Part shown: positions 52,500 through 62,081 of the stretch, piece by piece
Layout: each line of letters opens with the position of its first letter
Position numbering within the stretch: position 1 is the first letter of the stretch
Origin: Streptomyces sp. ISL-87
Lineage (GTDB): Bacteria; Actinomycetota; Actinomycetes; Streptomycetales; Streptomycetaceae
Direction: 5' to 3'
DNA: 64,000 nucleotides
Assembly: GCF_018614095.1 (NCBI RefSeq)
Contig: NZ_JAGGOY010000119.1
Span: forward strand, 1 to 64,000
The notes under the pieces: model-generated
Databases searched by the model: none
Told to the model about the DNA's origin: nothing
What the model saw: the letters and a program-made list of their open reading frames with translations, nothing else
Program-made: the position numbers and the translations under genes

Positions 52500-53941
52500 T
52501 GACGACCACTGTTGAGACGGCCGCCGCCACGGGCCGCGTCGCCCGGGTCATCGGCCCGGTCGTCGACGTGGAGTTCCCCGTCGACGCCATGCCCGAGATC
52601 TACAACGCGCTGAAGGTCCAGGTCGCCGACCCGGCCGAGGACGGCAAGCTCAAGACCCTGACCCTCGAGGTCGCGCAGCACCTGGGTGACGGCATCGTCC
52701 GCACCATCTCGATGCAGCCGACCGACGGTCTGGTCCGCCAGGCCGCGGTGACCAACACCGGCGAGGGCATCACCGTCCCCGTCGGCGACTTCACCAAGGG
52801 CAAGGTGTTCAACACCCTCGGTGAGGTGCTGAACTACCCGGAGGCGAACGCCGAGATCACCGAGCGGTGGCCGATCCACCGCAAGGCGCCTCGCTTCGAC
52901 GAGCTCGAGTCGAAGACCGAGATGTTCGAGACCGGCGTCAAGGTCATCGACCTTCTCACCCCGTACGTCAAGGGTGGAAAGATCGGTCTGTTCGGTGGTG
53001 CCGGTGTCGGCAAGACCGTTCTGATCCAGGAAATGATCTACCGCGTCGCCAACAACCACGACGGTGTGTCGGTCTTCGCGGGCGTCGGTGAGCGTACCCG
53101 TGAGGGCAACGACCTCATCGAGGAGATGGCCGACTCGGGCGTCATCGACAAGACGGCGCTTGTCTTCGGCCAGATGGACGAGCCCCCGGGCACCCGTCTT
53201 CGTGTCGCGCTCGCCGGTCTGACCATGGCGGAGTACTTCCGCGATGTGCAGAAGCAGGACGTGCTCTTCTTCATCGACAACATCTTCCGTTACACCCAGG
53301 CCGGTTCCGAGGTCTCCACGCTGCTCGGCCGTATGCCGTCCGCAGTGGGTTACCAGCCGAACCTGGCTGACGAGATGGGTCTGCTGCAGGAGCGCATCAC
53401 GTCGACCCGCGGTCACTCGATCACCTCGATGCAGGCGATCTACGTCCCCGCGGACGACCTGACCGACCCGGCGCCGGCCACCACCTTCGCCCACCTCGAC
53501 GCGACGACGGTTCTTTCCCGTCCGATCTCCGAGAAGGGCATCTACCCGGCCGTGGACCCGCTGGACTCGACGTCCCGCATCCTCGACCCGCGGTACATCG
53601 CGGCGGACCACTACGCCACCGCGATGCGCGTCAAGGGGATCCTGCAGAAGTACAAGGACCTCCAGGACATCATCGCGATCCTCGGTATCGACGAGCTGGG
53701 CGAGGAGGACAAGCTCGTTGTCCACCGTGCCCGTCGCGTCGAGCGCTTCCTGTCGCAGAACACCCACGTCGCCAAGCAGTTCACCGGCGTGGACGGTTCG
53801 GACGTTCCGCTCGACGAGTCGATCACCGCGTTCAACGCGATCTGCGACGGTGACTACGACCACTTCCCCGAGCAGGCGTTCTTCCTGTGCGGTGGCATCG
53901 AGGACCTGAAGGCCAACGCCAAGGAGCTGGGCGTCTCCTGA
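52499..53941 (+). CDS. atpD: ATP synthase F1 subunit beta
   Basis: 480 aa. P-loop GGAGVGKTVL near 165, catalytic glutamate in GERTREGND, and the DELSEED-like lever region IDELGEEDKL. It holds the catalytic sites. Starts on the last base of atpG. Confidence 0.98.
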   Translation: MTTTVETAAATGRVARVIGPVVDVEFPVDAMPEIYNALKVQVADPAEDGKLKTLTLEVAQHLGDGIVRTISMQPTDGLVRQAAVTNTGEGITVPVGDFTKGKVFNTLGEVLNYPEANAEITERWPIHRKAPRFDELESKTEMFETGVKVIDLLTPYVKGGKIGLFGGAGVGKTVLIQEMIYRVANNHDGVSVFAGVGERTREGNDLIEEMADSGVIDKTALVFGQMDEPPGTRLRVALAGLTMAEYFRDVQKQDVLFFIDNIFRYTQAGSEVSTLLGRMPSAVGYQPNLADEMGLLQERITSTRGHSITSMQAIYVPADDLTDPAPATTFAHLDATTVLSRPISEKGIYPAVDPLDSTSRILDPRYIAADHYATAMRVKGILQKYKDLQDIIAILGIDELGEEDKLVVHRARRVERFLSQNTHVAKQFTGVDGSDVPLDESITAFNAICDGDYDHFPEQAFFLCGGIEDLKANAKELGVS

Positions 53942-54069
53942 AGCCCCGCTCCTCGTGAGCAGAGCTGATTGACGGAGAGGGGCGGGTGCGTCCCGTCCCT
54001 CTCCCCACGCCCATTAGAATTTGACCCAACACCCGGCTGACCCGCCGGGTGGTGACCCGAGGAGCCACC

Positions 54070-54444
54070 TTGGCTGCTGAGCTGCACGTCGAGCTGGTCG
54101 CGGCGGACCGCAATATCTGGTCCGGCGAGGCCACCCTTGTTGTCGCCCGCACCACGACCGGCGACATCGGCGTCATGCCCGGTCACCAGCCGCTTCTCGG
54201 TGTGCTGGAATCGGGCCCGGTGACCATCCGTACCAGCGAGGGCAACACTGTCGTCGCAGCGGTGCACGGCGGATTCATCTCGTTCGCGGACAACAAGCTG
54301 TCCCTGCTGGCCGAGATCGCCGAGCTCGCGGACGAGATTGACGTCCAGCGGGCGGAGCGGGCACTGGAGCGCGCGAAGTCGGAGGCCGATGCGGCCGCCG
54401 AGCGTCGCGCCGATGTCCGGCTGCGCGCGGTAACGGGGCACTGA
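54070..54444 (+). CDS. atpC: ATP synthase F1 subunit epsilon
   Basis: 124 aa from a TTG at 54070, behind GAGGAG. The N-terminal beta-sandwich (AELHVELVAADRNIW, VMPGHQPLLGVL) and the C-terminal helical hairpin are recognisable. Last gene of the operon. Confidence 0.95.
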   Translation: MAAELHVELVAADRNIWSGEATLVVARTTTGDIGVMPGHQPLLGVLESGPVTIRTSEGNTVVAAVHGGFISFADNKLSLLAEIAELADEIDVQRAERALERAKSEADAAAERRADVRLRAVTGH

Positions 54445-54467
54445 GCCCCGTACCGAATAGTGTGCGT

Positions 54468-54517
54468 CCTCAGCCGCGGTCCGTTCTGGAATTTTCCAGA
54501 CCGGGTCGCGGCTGAGG
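54468..54517 (+). terminator. atp operon terminator hairpin
   Basis: Arms cctcagccgcg (54468) and cgcggctgagg (to 54517) with an inner tctgg/ccaga stem around aatttt. It begins 24 bp after atpC. Confidence 0.8.
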
Positions 54518-54565
54518 CGATGCAGGTCGTTTTTCGTGTGCCGTATTCGATGAGCGAGGAGGTCG

Positions 54566-55018
54566 GTGAAGATGCTCCTCGCTCTGCTTGTGAGTGGCCT
54601 GGTCGTAGCCCTGGTGGTGATCGGGCTTTTTGTCTTCGGCCTGCGCCGGAGGCTCATCCAGCGGTCCGGCGGGACCTTCGACTGCAGCATGCGCTGGGGC
54701 GTGTCCGAGGAACCCGACGTCTCCGGCAAGGGCTGGGTGTATGGGGTCGCCCGCTACAGCGGCGACCAGATCGACTGGTTCCGCGTTTTCTCGTACTCCC
54801 CCCGGCCGCGCCGGCTGCTGGAGCGCTCCTCCATCGAGGTGATCGCCCGCCGCGCCCCCGAGGGTGAGGAGGAGCTGGCGCTGCTGTCCGACTCCGTCGT
54901 GCTCGGCTGTCTCCACCGGGGGACCCGCCTGGAGCTGGCGATGAGCGAGGACGCGCTGACCGGGTTCCTGGCATGGCTGGAGGCGGCGCCTCCAGGGCAG
55001 AGAGTGAATGTGGCCTGA
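54566..55018 (+). CDS. DUF2550 membrane-anchored protein
   Basis: 150 aa from a GTG. One N-terminal transmembrane helix (LLALLVSGLVVALVVIGLFVF) is followed by a soluble domain with GGTFDCSMRWG and GWVYGVARYSGDQIDWFRVFS, the DUF2550 signature. Conserved directly after atpC in actinobacteria; function unknown. Confidence 0.9.
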   Translation: MKMLLALLVSGLVVALVVIGLFVFGLRRRLIQRSGGTFDCSMRWGVSEEPDVSGKGWVYGVARYSGDQIDWFRVFSYSPRPRRLLERSSIEVIARRAPEGEEELALLSDSVVLGCLHRGTRLELAMSEDALTGFLAWLEAAPPGQRVNVA

Positions 55019-55050
55019 CGCCTGCGAGCGCCGGCCCCTCAGACGTGAAG

Positions 55051-55088
55051 AAGCCGGGGAGACGGGGGCGGACCCGTCTCCCCGGCTT
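55051..55088. terminator. bidirectional terminator between DUF2550 gene and chiC
   Basis: Perfect 16-bp arms (55051-55066 and 55073-55088) around a 6-base loop, placed between convergent genes. Confidence 0.88.
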
Positions 55089-55129
55089 CGTCGTTCACCG
55101 GGTTCAGTGCGTGGCCGGACCGGCCGGAC

Positions 55130-56974
<1,845 letters not shown>

Positions 56975-57085
56975 GGGTGCTCCTCCGGTCCGTCGCCGTC
57001 GCGGGGACGACGGCGACATGGGGGTGGGACCTGCGCCGCCCGTGAGCACGCTTTGTCATGGCACGCTCACCACAGTGTTGCGGTG

Positions 57086-57127
57086 AGAGTAGAAAGGTCT
57101 GGACCAACCGTCAAGAGGTCCAGACCT
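57086..57127 (-). promoter_or_regulatory. chiC promoter with two DasR-like operators
   Basis: On the minus strand: -35 TTGACG (57109-57114 complement), 17-bp spacer, -10 TACTCT (57086-57091 complement). Two arms, AGGTCTGGACCA (57095-57106) and AGGTCCAGACCT (57116-57127) as written on the plus strand, flank the -35 box. They fit the 12-bp direct repeat known from Streptomyces chitinase promoters and the DasR consensus TGGTCTAGACCA with one or two changes. DasR would repress and release with glucosamine-6-phosphate. Confidence 0.82.
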
Positions 57128-57155
57128 TATGGGCGGGGGCGGTTCAAGGCGGGCT

Positions 57156-57797
57156 CTACAGGCCCAACTCCTGGGCCAGTACCGCCGCTTGGACCCGGCT
57201 GCGCAGCTCCAGCTTCCCCAGCAGCCTGCTGACGTGCGTCTTCACCGTCGCCTCCGCCATCTCCAGGCGCGCCGCGATCTCCGCGTTCGACAACCCCTTG
57301 CCCAGGCAGCCGAGAACCTCCCGCTCCCGCCGGGTCAGGGTGGCCAGTGCCGGCGGCGCGGGTGCCTTAACGGCCCGGGGCGCCGCGAACTCGGCGATCA
57401 GCCGCCGGGTCACCGCCGGGGAGATCAGGCCCTCCCCGCGCGCGACCGTCCGTACCGCCTCGATCAGCTCCGCCGCCTCCGCGTTCTTCAGCAGGAAGCC
57501 GGCCGCTCCCGCGCGCAGCGCCCCGAAGACGTACTCGTCGAGGTCGAAGGTGGTGAGTACGAGGACGTCCGCCAGCCCCTCCGCGACCACCTGACGGGTC
57601 GCCGAGACCCCGTCGAGGCGCGGCATCTGCACGTCCATGAGGACCAGATCCGGCCGTAGCTCCCGGGCCAGGCGCACCGCCTCCTGCCCGTCGGCGGCCT
57701 CGCCCGCCACCTCGATGTCGCCCGCGCTGCGCAGGATCAGCACCAGCCCGGCCCGTACCGCGCTCTGGTCCTCCGCCACCACGACTTTGATCGTCAC
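57156..57797 (-). CDS. chiR: NarL/LuxR-type response regulator, ChiR
   Basis: 213 aa. Receiver domain with VVAEDQSAVR, phosphoacceptor LVLMDVQMPRLDG, and K in LKNAEAAE. Output domain with LTRREREVLGCLGKGLSNAEI. Lies directly upstream of chiC on the same strand, as in S. coelicolor where ChiR activates chiC. The start overlaps the kinase stop (57794-57797). Confidence 0.9.
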   Translation of the reverse strand: MTIKVVVAEDQSAVRAGLVLILRSAGDIEVAGEAADGQEAVRLARELRPDLVLMDVQMPRLDGVSATRQVVAEGLADVLVLTTFDLDEYVFGALRAGAAGFLLKNAEAAELIEAVRTVARGEGLISPAVTRRLIAEFAAPRAVKAPAPPALATLTRREREVLGCLGKGLSNAEIAARLEMAEATVKTHVSRLLGKLELRSRVQAAVLAQELGL

Positions 57798-58993
57798 TCG
57801 CGTACCGCCTTCTCCTCGGCGGGCAGCGTCGCCCGCACCTGCCAGACCGGGCCCGCAGGACCCGCCGTGAACGCCCCGCCCAGCAGCTCGGTCCGCTCCC
57901 GCATGCCGATCAGCCCGGCCCCGGAGCCCGGCGCGCGGGGGCCCGGCCGGTCCCCGTACGGGGAGTCCACCCGCACCGTCAGCAGCCCGTCGTCGCGGGC
58001 CACGCGGACCGCGACCGTGCCCCGCGCGGCGTGCTTGAGGGCATTGGTCAGCGACTCCTGCACGATCCGGTACGCCGCCAGTTCGACGGGGGCCGGCAGC
58101 GGCCGCCCGGGCGGCCGGTCGTCGTGGAGTACGAATTCCAGCCCGCTCGCGGTGCCGTTGGTACGGGCCTGCTCCAGCAGGGCGTCCAGGCCGTCCAGCG
58201 AGGGAACGGCCGCCGCCTCCTGATCGACGCCGGCGTCCCGCAGCAGCCCGATCAGCCGGCGCATTTCGGCCAGTCCCTGCACGCTGTTCTCGCGGATCAC
58301 CCCGAGCGCCTCGCGGCTCGTGGCGGGGGAGTCGATGGACAGCGCGGCGGTGGAGTGGATCGCGATGGCGGAGAGATGGTTGGCCACCATGTCGTGCAGC
58401 TCGCGGGCCATCCGGGCGCGCTCGGCGACGACCGCCTGGGCGCGGTCCATTTCGGCCAGCAGCGCGGTCTGCTCGGCGCGCAGCCGGGCGGCCACGGCGG
58501 CCTCACGGTGATTGCGCAGGGTGGCGCCGGTCAGGGCGGGGCCGAAGCTCACGAGGCCGGTGATCACGCCGATGAGCAGGGCCTGCGGGGTGCGCAGCCA
58601 GGCGAGCGAGGCGACGGTGACGGCGACGGTGATCAGGCCGGTGGTGACCGGGAGGCGCCGGGCCATGGAGGGCTTGCCGTAGACGACGGCCGCGTACATC
58701 AGGTCGGTGAAGATCAGGACGGTGGCCAGACTTCCCACCGTGAACTGGTCCGCGACCACCCCGAGGGTGCCGACGACCAGGCCCGCGCGCGGCGCGGTGC
58801 GGCGCAGCAGCTCCATCGCCGCGAGCACCACGAGCGGGACCAGGGCGGCCCAGCCGGGGAGGAAGTGCCGGCCGCTGTTGCTGTGGACCCCGAGTGACCA
58901 CATCAGCAGGCCCGCGAGCACGCTGATCACGGCGAGGAGCACGTCGTCGCGGTGCGGGCGGAGGATCTTCTCGGTCACAGTCCCATCCAACAC
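57794..58993 (-). CDS. chiS: sensor histidine kinase, ChiS
   Basis: 399 aa. Five to six N-terminal transmembrane helices (about residues 18-165), then HisKA_3 with the phosphorylated histidine in ELHDMVANHLSAIA near residue 198, and a C-terminal ATPase domain with ESLTNALKHA (N box) and GAGLIGMRERTELLGG. Partner of ChiR by position and overlap. The ligand is not seen in the sequence. Confidence 0.88.
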   Translation of the reverse strand: MLDGTVTEKILRPHRDDVLLAVISVLAGLLMWSLGVHSNSGRHFLPGWAALVPLVVLAAMELLRRTAPRAGLVVGTLGVVADQFTVGSLATVLIFTDLMYAAVVYGKPSMARRLPVTTGLITVAVTVASLAWLRTPQALLIGVITGLVSFGPALTGATLRNHREAAVAARLRAEQTALLAEMDRAQAVVAERARMARELHDMVANHLSAIAIHSTAALSIDSPATSREALGVIRENSVQGLAEMRRLIGLLRDAGVDQEAAAVPSLDGLDALLEQARTNGTASGLEFVLHDDRPPGRPLPAPVELAAYRIVQESLTNALKHAARGTVAVRVARDDGLLTVRVDSPYGDRPGPRAPGSGAGLIGMRERTELLGGAFTAGPAGPVWQVRATLPAEEKAVRE

Positions 58994-59047
58994 GGTGACT
59001 CGGGCCCCGGGCCTCGCCGCCGGGGCGGAAGCCGACTACATCGAAGG

Positions 59048-59213
59048 ATGCAGTGGCCGGGGCGGGGATTCGTCACCCTGGCCGTCGCGGCCGTCGCGAT
59101 CGGGCTGCTCCAGGCCGCCGGTGCCCTGAAGGCCGGGGCCCCGGATGAAGGCCGGCGCCCCGGAGGCCGGTGCCTCGCAGGACCGGCCTCCGGTGGCGCG
59201 GCGACGGGCCTAG
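59048..59213 (+). pseudogene. possible frameshifted small membrane protein gene
   Basis: An ATG at 59048 reads MQWPGRGFVTLAVAAVAIG with one hydrophobic helix, but the frame then runs antisense through the next gene without a sensible stop. A frame change near 59140 would instead reach EAGASQDRPPVARRRA and stop at 59213. The region also carries a short gccgg-rich near-duplication that could cause slippage. Low confidence that it is a gene. Confidence 0.3.
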
Positions 59214-59782
59214 CGCTCGCCGCCCGGCACCCAGAGCACGTCCCCGACCTCCTTGTTGGCCGTACGGGCCAGGATGAACAGGAGGTCGGAGAGCCGGTTC
59301 AGGTAAGTGGCGGTCAGCGGGTTCATCACCTCGCCGTGCGCCTCCAGCGCCGCCCACGTGGAGCGCTCGGCGCGCCGGACCACCGTGCAGGCCTGGTGCA
59401 GCAGCGCCGCGCCCGGGGTGCCGCCGGGGAGGATGAAGCTGCGCAGTTTCTCCAGCTCCGCGTTGAAGCGGTCGCAGTCCGCCTCCAGCTTGTCGACGTA
59501 GAACTGCTCGACCCGCAGGGGCGGGTACTCGGGGTTCTCGACCACCGGGGTGCACAGGTCCGCGCCGACGTCGAACAGGTCGTTCTGCACCCGGACCAGG
59601 ACCTTGACGACATCCGCCGGCAGGGTGCCGAGGGCGATCGCCGTCCCGATCGCCGCGTTGGCCTCGTTGGCGTCGGCGTAGGCGGAGATCCGCAGATCTG
59701 TCTTGGCCGTGCGGCTCATGTCGCCGAGGGCGGTCGTGCCCTTGTCGCCGGTGCGGGTGTAGATACGCGTGAGGTTCACCAT
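59210..59782 (-). CDS. cob(I)alamin adenosyltransferase, PduO type
   Basis: 190 aa from the ATG at 59782. N-terminal IYTRTGDKGTTALGD binds ATP, and the later RRAERSTWAAL and NRLSDLLFILAR are family signatures. It transfers the adenosyl group to reduced corrinoid. A much longer in-frame open frame upstream lacks family similarity and overlaps the divergent gene; it is rejected as extension. Confidence 0.94.
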   Translation of the reverse strand: MVNLTRIYTRTGDKGTTALGDMSRTAKTDLRISAYADANEANAAIGTAIALGTLPADVVKVLVRVQNDLFDVGADLCTPVVENPEYPPLRVEQFYVDKLEADCDRFNAELEKLRSFILPGGTPGAALLHQACTVVRRAERSTWAALEAHGEVMNPLTATYLNRLSDLLFILARTANKEVGDVLWVPGGER

Positions 59783-59904
59783 GTCCGCCAGCGTAGTGAG
59801 GCCCGCCCGAAATTCGCACGCGGCGGCGCTCCCGTGACCGGTACCGTCCGCTGCCGGGGTCCACCAGGGTCCACCGGGGAGCACGAGGGCGGAGAGGTGA
59901 CGGT

Positions 59905-60435
59905 TTGACCGACATGTTCGAAATCTGGCAGCGGGCCGAACTGGCCAAGCGGGTCGATGTCTTGGAGAGCTTCCTCGGCTCTCGGTACGCCGGCGACCCC
60001 GCCTTGTCCCGGGAGGTGGCATCGGACGCCGCAGCGGCCCGCACGGCCCTCGCCGCCGCCGACCCGTGGCGGGCGCAGGACTGCCTCGACGCACTGGAGC
60101 GCCGGGCGGCGGACTGGCGCGGCCACCCCCACTTCCCGGCCGTGCCGCGCCCGGCCGACGCGGACGGGCAGGTGCGCGACTACGTGAAGGACCGGCTGCG
60201 CGGCGTACTGTCCCCCGTCGAGCTCGACCGGCTGGACTTCCCGCACGTCTCCCTGTCCGTCCTCCACCGGAGGCTGTGCGGGCACCCGGAGCTCGACCCG
60301 CAGACCCGCGAGGACATCCACTACGTCCATGCCCGCGGGCGGATGGCCCTGGACCTGGGCCACGCCGACGCGGCGGCGCGCGAGGTCGAGCGACTGCGGG
60401 CGATCGAGGCGCGGTTGACGGACGGCGACGGCTGA
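59905..60435 (+). CDS. conserved hypothetical protein, helical
   Basis: 176 aa from a TTG at 59905 or ATG at 59914. Alpha-helical throughout, with MFEIWQRAELAKRVDVLESFLG at the start and HARGRMALDLGHADAAAREVERL at the end. No known domain recognised. Divergent from the adenosyltransferase gene; GC3 is core-like. Confidence 0.72.
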   Translation: MTDMFEIWQRAELAKRVDVLESFLGSRYAGDPALSREVASDAAAARTALAAADPWRAQDCLDALERRAADWRGHPHFPAVPRPADADGQVRDYVKDRLRGVLSPVELDRLDFPHVSLSVLHRRLCGHPELDPQTREDIHYVHARGRMALDLGHADAAAREVERLRAIEARLTDGDG

Positions 60436-60567
60436 GCCGTACCAGTGTGATGTCCGTCATCTGAGACGTGACGCGTGTTACTTCAGGGTCACACCGCCGC
60501 TCACTGGCGCTAGTCTCCGGCCGAGAGGCTAAGAGACTGGGCCGTATTGAAGAACGTGGGGTGTGCA

Positions 60568-61416
60568 GTGGCTGGGAAGCTTGCCGTCATCGGTGCCGGA
60601 CTGATGGGTTCCGGGATCGCTCAGGTCTCCGCTCAGGCGGGCTGGGAGGTCGTGCTGCGTGATGTCACCGATGCCGCGCTGACCCGGGGAACCGACGGGA
60701 TCAAGGCCTCGTACGACAAGTTCGTCTCCAAGGGCAAGATGACGGCCGAGGACGCCGAGGCCGCGCTCGCCCGCATCACCACGACCACCGACCTCGACGC
60801 GGTCGCCGACGTGGACGTCGTCGTCGAGGCCGTCTTCGAGAAGCTCGAGGTCAAGCACGAGATCTTCCGTACGCTCGACAAGCTCGTACGGGACGACGCG
60901 ATCCTGGCGTCCAACACCTCGGCCATCCCGATCACCAAGATCGCGGCCGTGACGGAGCGCCCGGAGCGGGTCGTCGGCGCGCACTTCTTCTCGCCCGTCC
61001 CGATGATGCAGCTCTGCGAGCTGGTGCGCGGCTACAAGACGAGCGACGAAACCCTCGCCACCACCCGGGCGTTCGCCGAGTCCGTCGGCAAGACCTGCAT
61101 CGTCGTCAACCGCGACGTCGCCGGCTTCGTGACGACCCGTCTGATCTCCGCGCTCGTCGTGGAGGCGGCCAAGCTGTACGAATCGGGCGTCGCGTCCGCC
61201 GAGGACATCGACATCGCCTGCAAGCTGGGCTTCGGGCACGCGATGGGCCCGCTGGCCACCGCCGACCTCACCGGCGTCGACATCCTGCTGCACGCCACCA
61301 GCAACATCTACACCGAGTCGCAGGACGAGAAGTTCGCGCCGCCGGAGCTGATGCGCCGCATGGTGGACGCGGGCGACATCGGCCGCAAGAGCGGGCAGGG
61401 CTTCTACAAGCACTGA
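60568..61416 (+). CDS. 3-hydroxybutyryl-CoA dehydrogenase
   Basis: 282 aa from the GTG at 60568 (an alternative TTG is at 60547). NAD-binding GAGLMGSGI at residues 9-17, LASNTSAIPITKIA, catalytic histidine in VGAHFFSPVPMM and the C-terminal domain with GFGHAMGPLATADLTGVD. Short single-domain form, as in butyryl-CoA or PHB-related metabolism and also crotonyl-CoA supply for the ethylmalonyl-CoA pathway. Confidence 0.93.
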   Translation: MAGKLAVIGAGLMGSGIAQVSAQAGWEVVLRDVTDAALTRGTDGIKASYDKFVSKGKMTAEDAEAALARITTTTDLDAVADVDVVVEAVFEKLEVKHEIFRTLDKLVRDDAILASNTSAIPITKIAAVTERPERVVGAHFFSPVPMMQLCELVRGYKTSDETLATTRAFAESVGKTCIVVNRDVAGFVTTRLISALVVEAAKLYESGVASAEDIDIACKLGFGHAMGPLATADLTGVDILLHATSNIYTESQDEKFAPPELMRRMVDAGDIGRKSGQGFYKH

Positions 61417-61473
61417 GCTCGACCGTTCGAATTCCCTCACCCCACGGAGTGAATTAGGTATCGGTTCGCTCAC

Positions 61474-61527
61474 GGTCGGCAACTTCCCTGCCCGCACGGC
61501 AGTCAGTTGCAGTGAGAGTTGCCGACC
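61474..61527. promoter_or_regulatory. 11-bp perfect inverted repeat before the STAS gene
   Basis: ggtcggcaact (61474-61484) and agttgccgacc (61517-61527) are exact complements 32 bp apart, ending 44 bp before the STAS start. Operator or terminator of the preceding dehydrogenase gene; cannot be decided. Confidence 0.5.
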
Positions 61528-61571
61528 ACGGCCCATCGGACCATCCGTACGCAGGACTGCCGGGAGCACAC

Positions 61572-61895
61572 ATGCACATCAGGGGCGACCACGCCGAACT
61601 CGCTGTCGGGGGCCGCCTCGACGTGCGCAGCGCGGCGGACGCCCGTACGGCCCTGCACACCGCCCTCGACGACGGTCGCGGCGACCTCGTGCTGGACCTG
61701 ACCGGGCTCGACTCCTGGGACGCGACCGGCCTCGGCGTGATCATGGGCGCCCACCGGCGCGCCGGGCGCACCGGGCGGCGCCTGGTGCTGCGCGGGGTGC
61801 CGCCGCGGATGCAGCGGCTGCTGGTCGCCACCCGGCTGCACAGGATCCTCGCGATCGAGGGCGGACTGGAAGCGGAATCCCTCCCGCGGGTGTGA
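61572..61895 (+). CDS. STAS-domain protein, anti-sigma-factor-antagonist-like
   Basis: 107 aa from the ATG at 61572. The STAS core LAVGGRLDVRSAADART and LVLDLTGLDSWDATGLGVIMGAHRRAG is clear. The residue normally phosphorylated in SpoIIAA/RsbV (Ser in DSSG) is replaced by Thr in DATG, so regulation by an anti-sigma kinase is possible but not certain. An alternative GTG lies at 61512. Confidence 0.85.
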   Translation: MHIRGDHAELAVGGRLDVRSAADARTALHTALDDGRGDLVLDLTGLDSWDATGLGVIMGAHRRAGRTGRRLVLRGVPPRMQRLLVATRLHRILAIEGGLEAESLPRV

Positions 61896-62081
61896 TCACC
61901 AGGTGTTTTCTTTCCTGCGGAAACGTAACGGTCCCGTGCTGAAGGGGCCCCGGGGTTCCCGAGCGCCAGGTCACCGTCTAGGGTTCGGGCGGAAACCGGA
62001 CCAGTAGCGACAGCGGCGTGTGCGTGCGAAAGGCCGGGCGGTACGACGGCGGCGCGAGCGACGCGATCGGGGGACTTGGTC

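Noticed and set aside
59210..60460. 416-codon reading of the adenosyltransferase gene with a long N-terminal extension
   Set aside because: Residues before the ATG at 59782 are Arg/Pro/Gly-rich noise and overlap the divergent gene; the family begins at MVNLTRIYTRTG.
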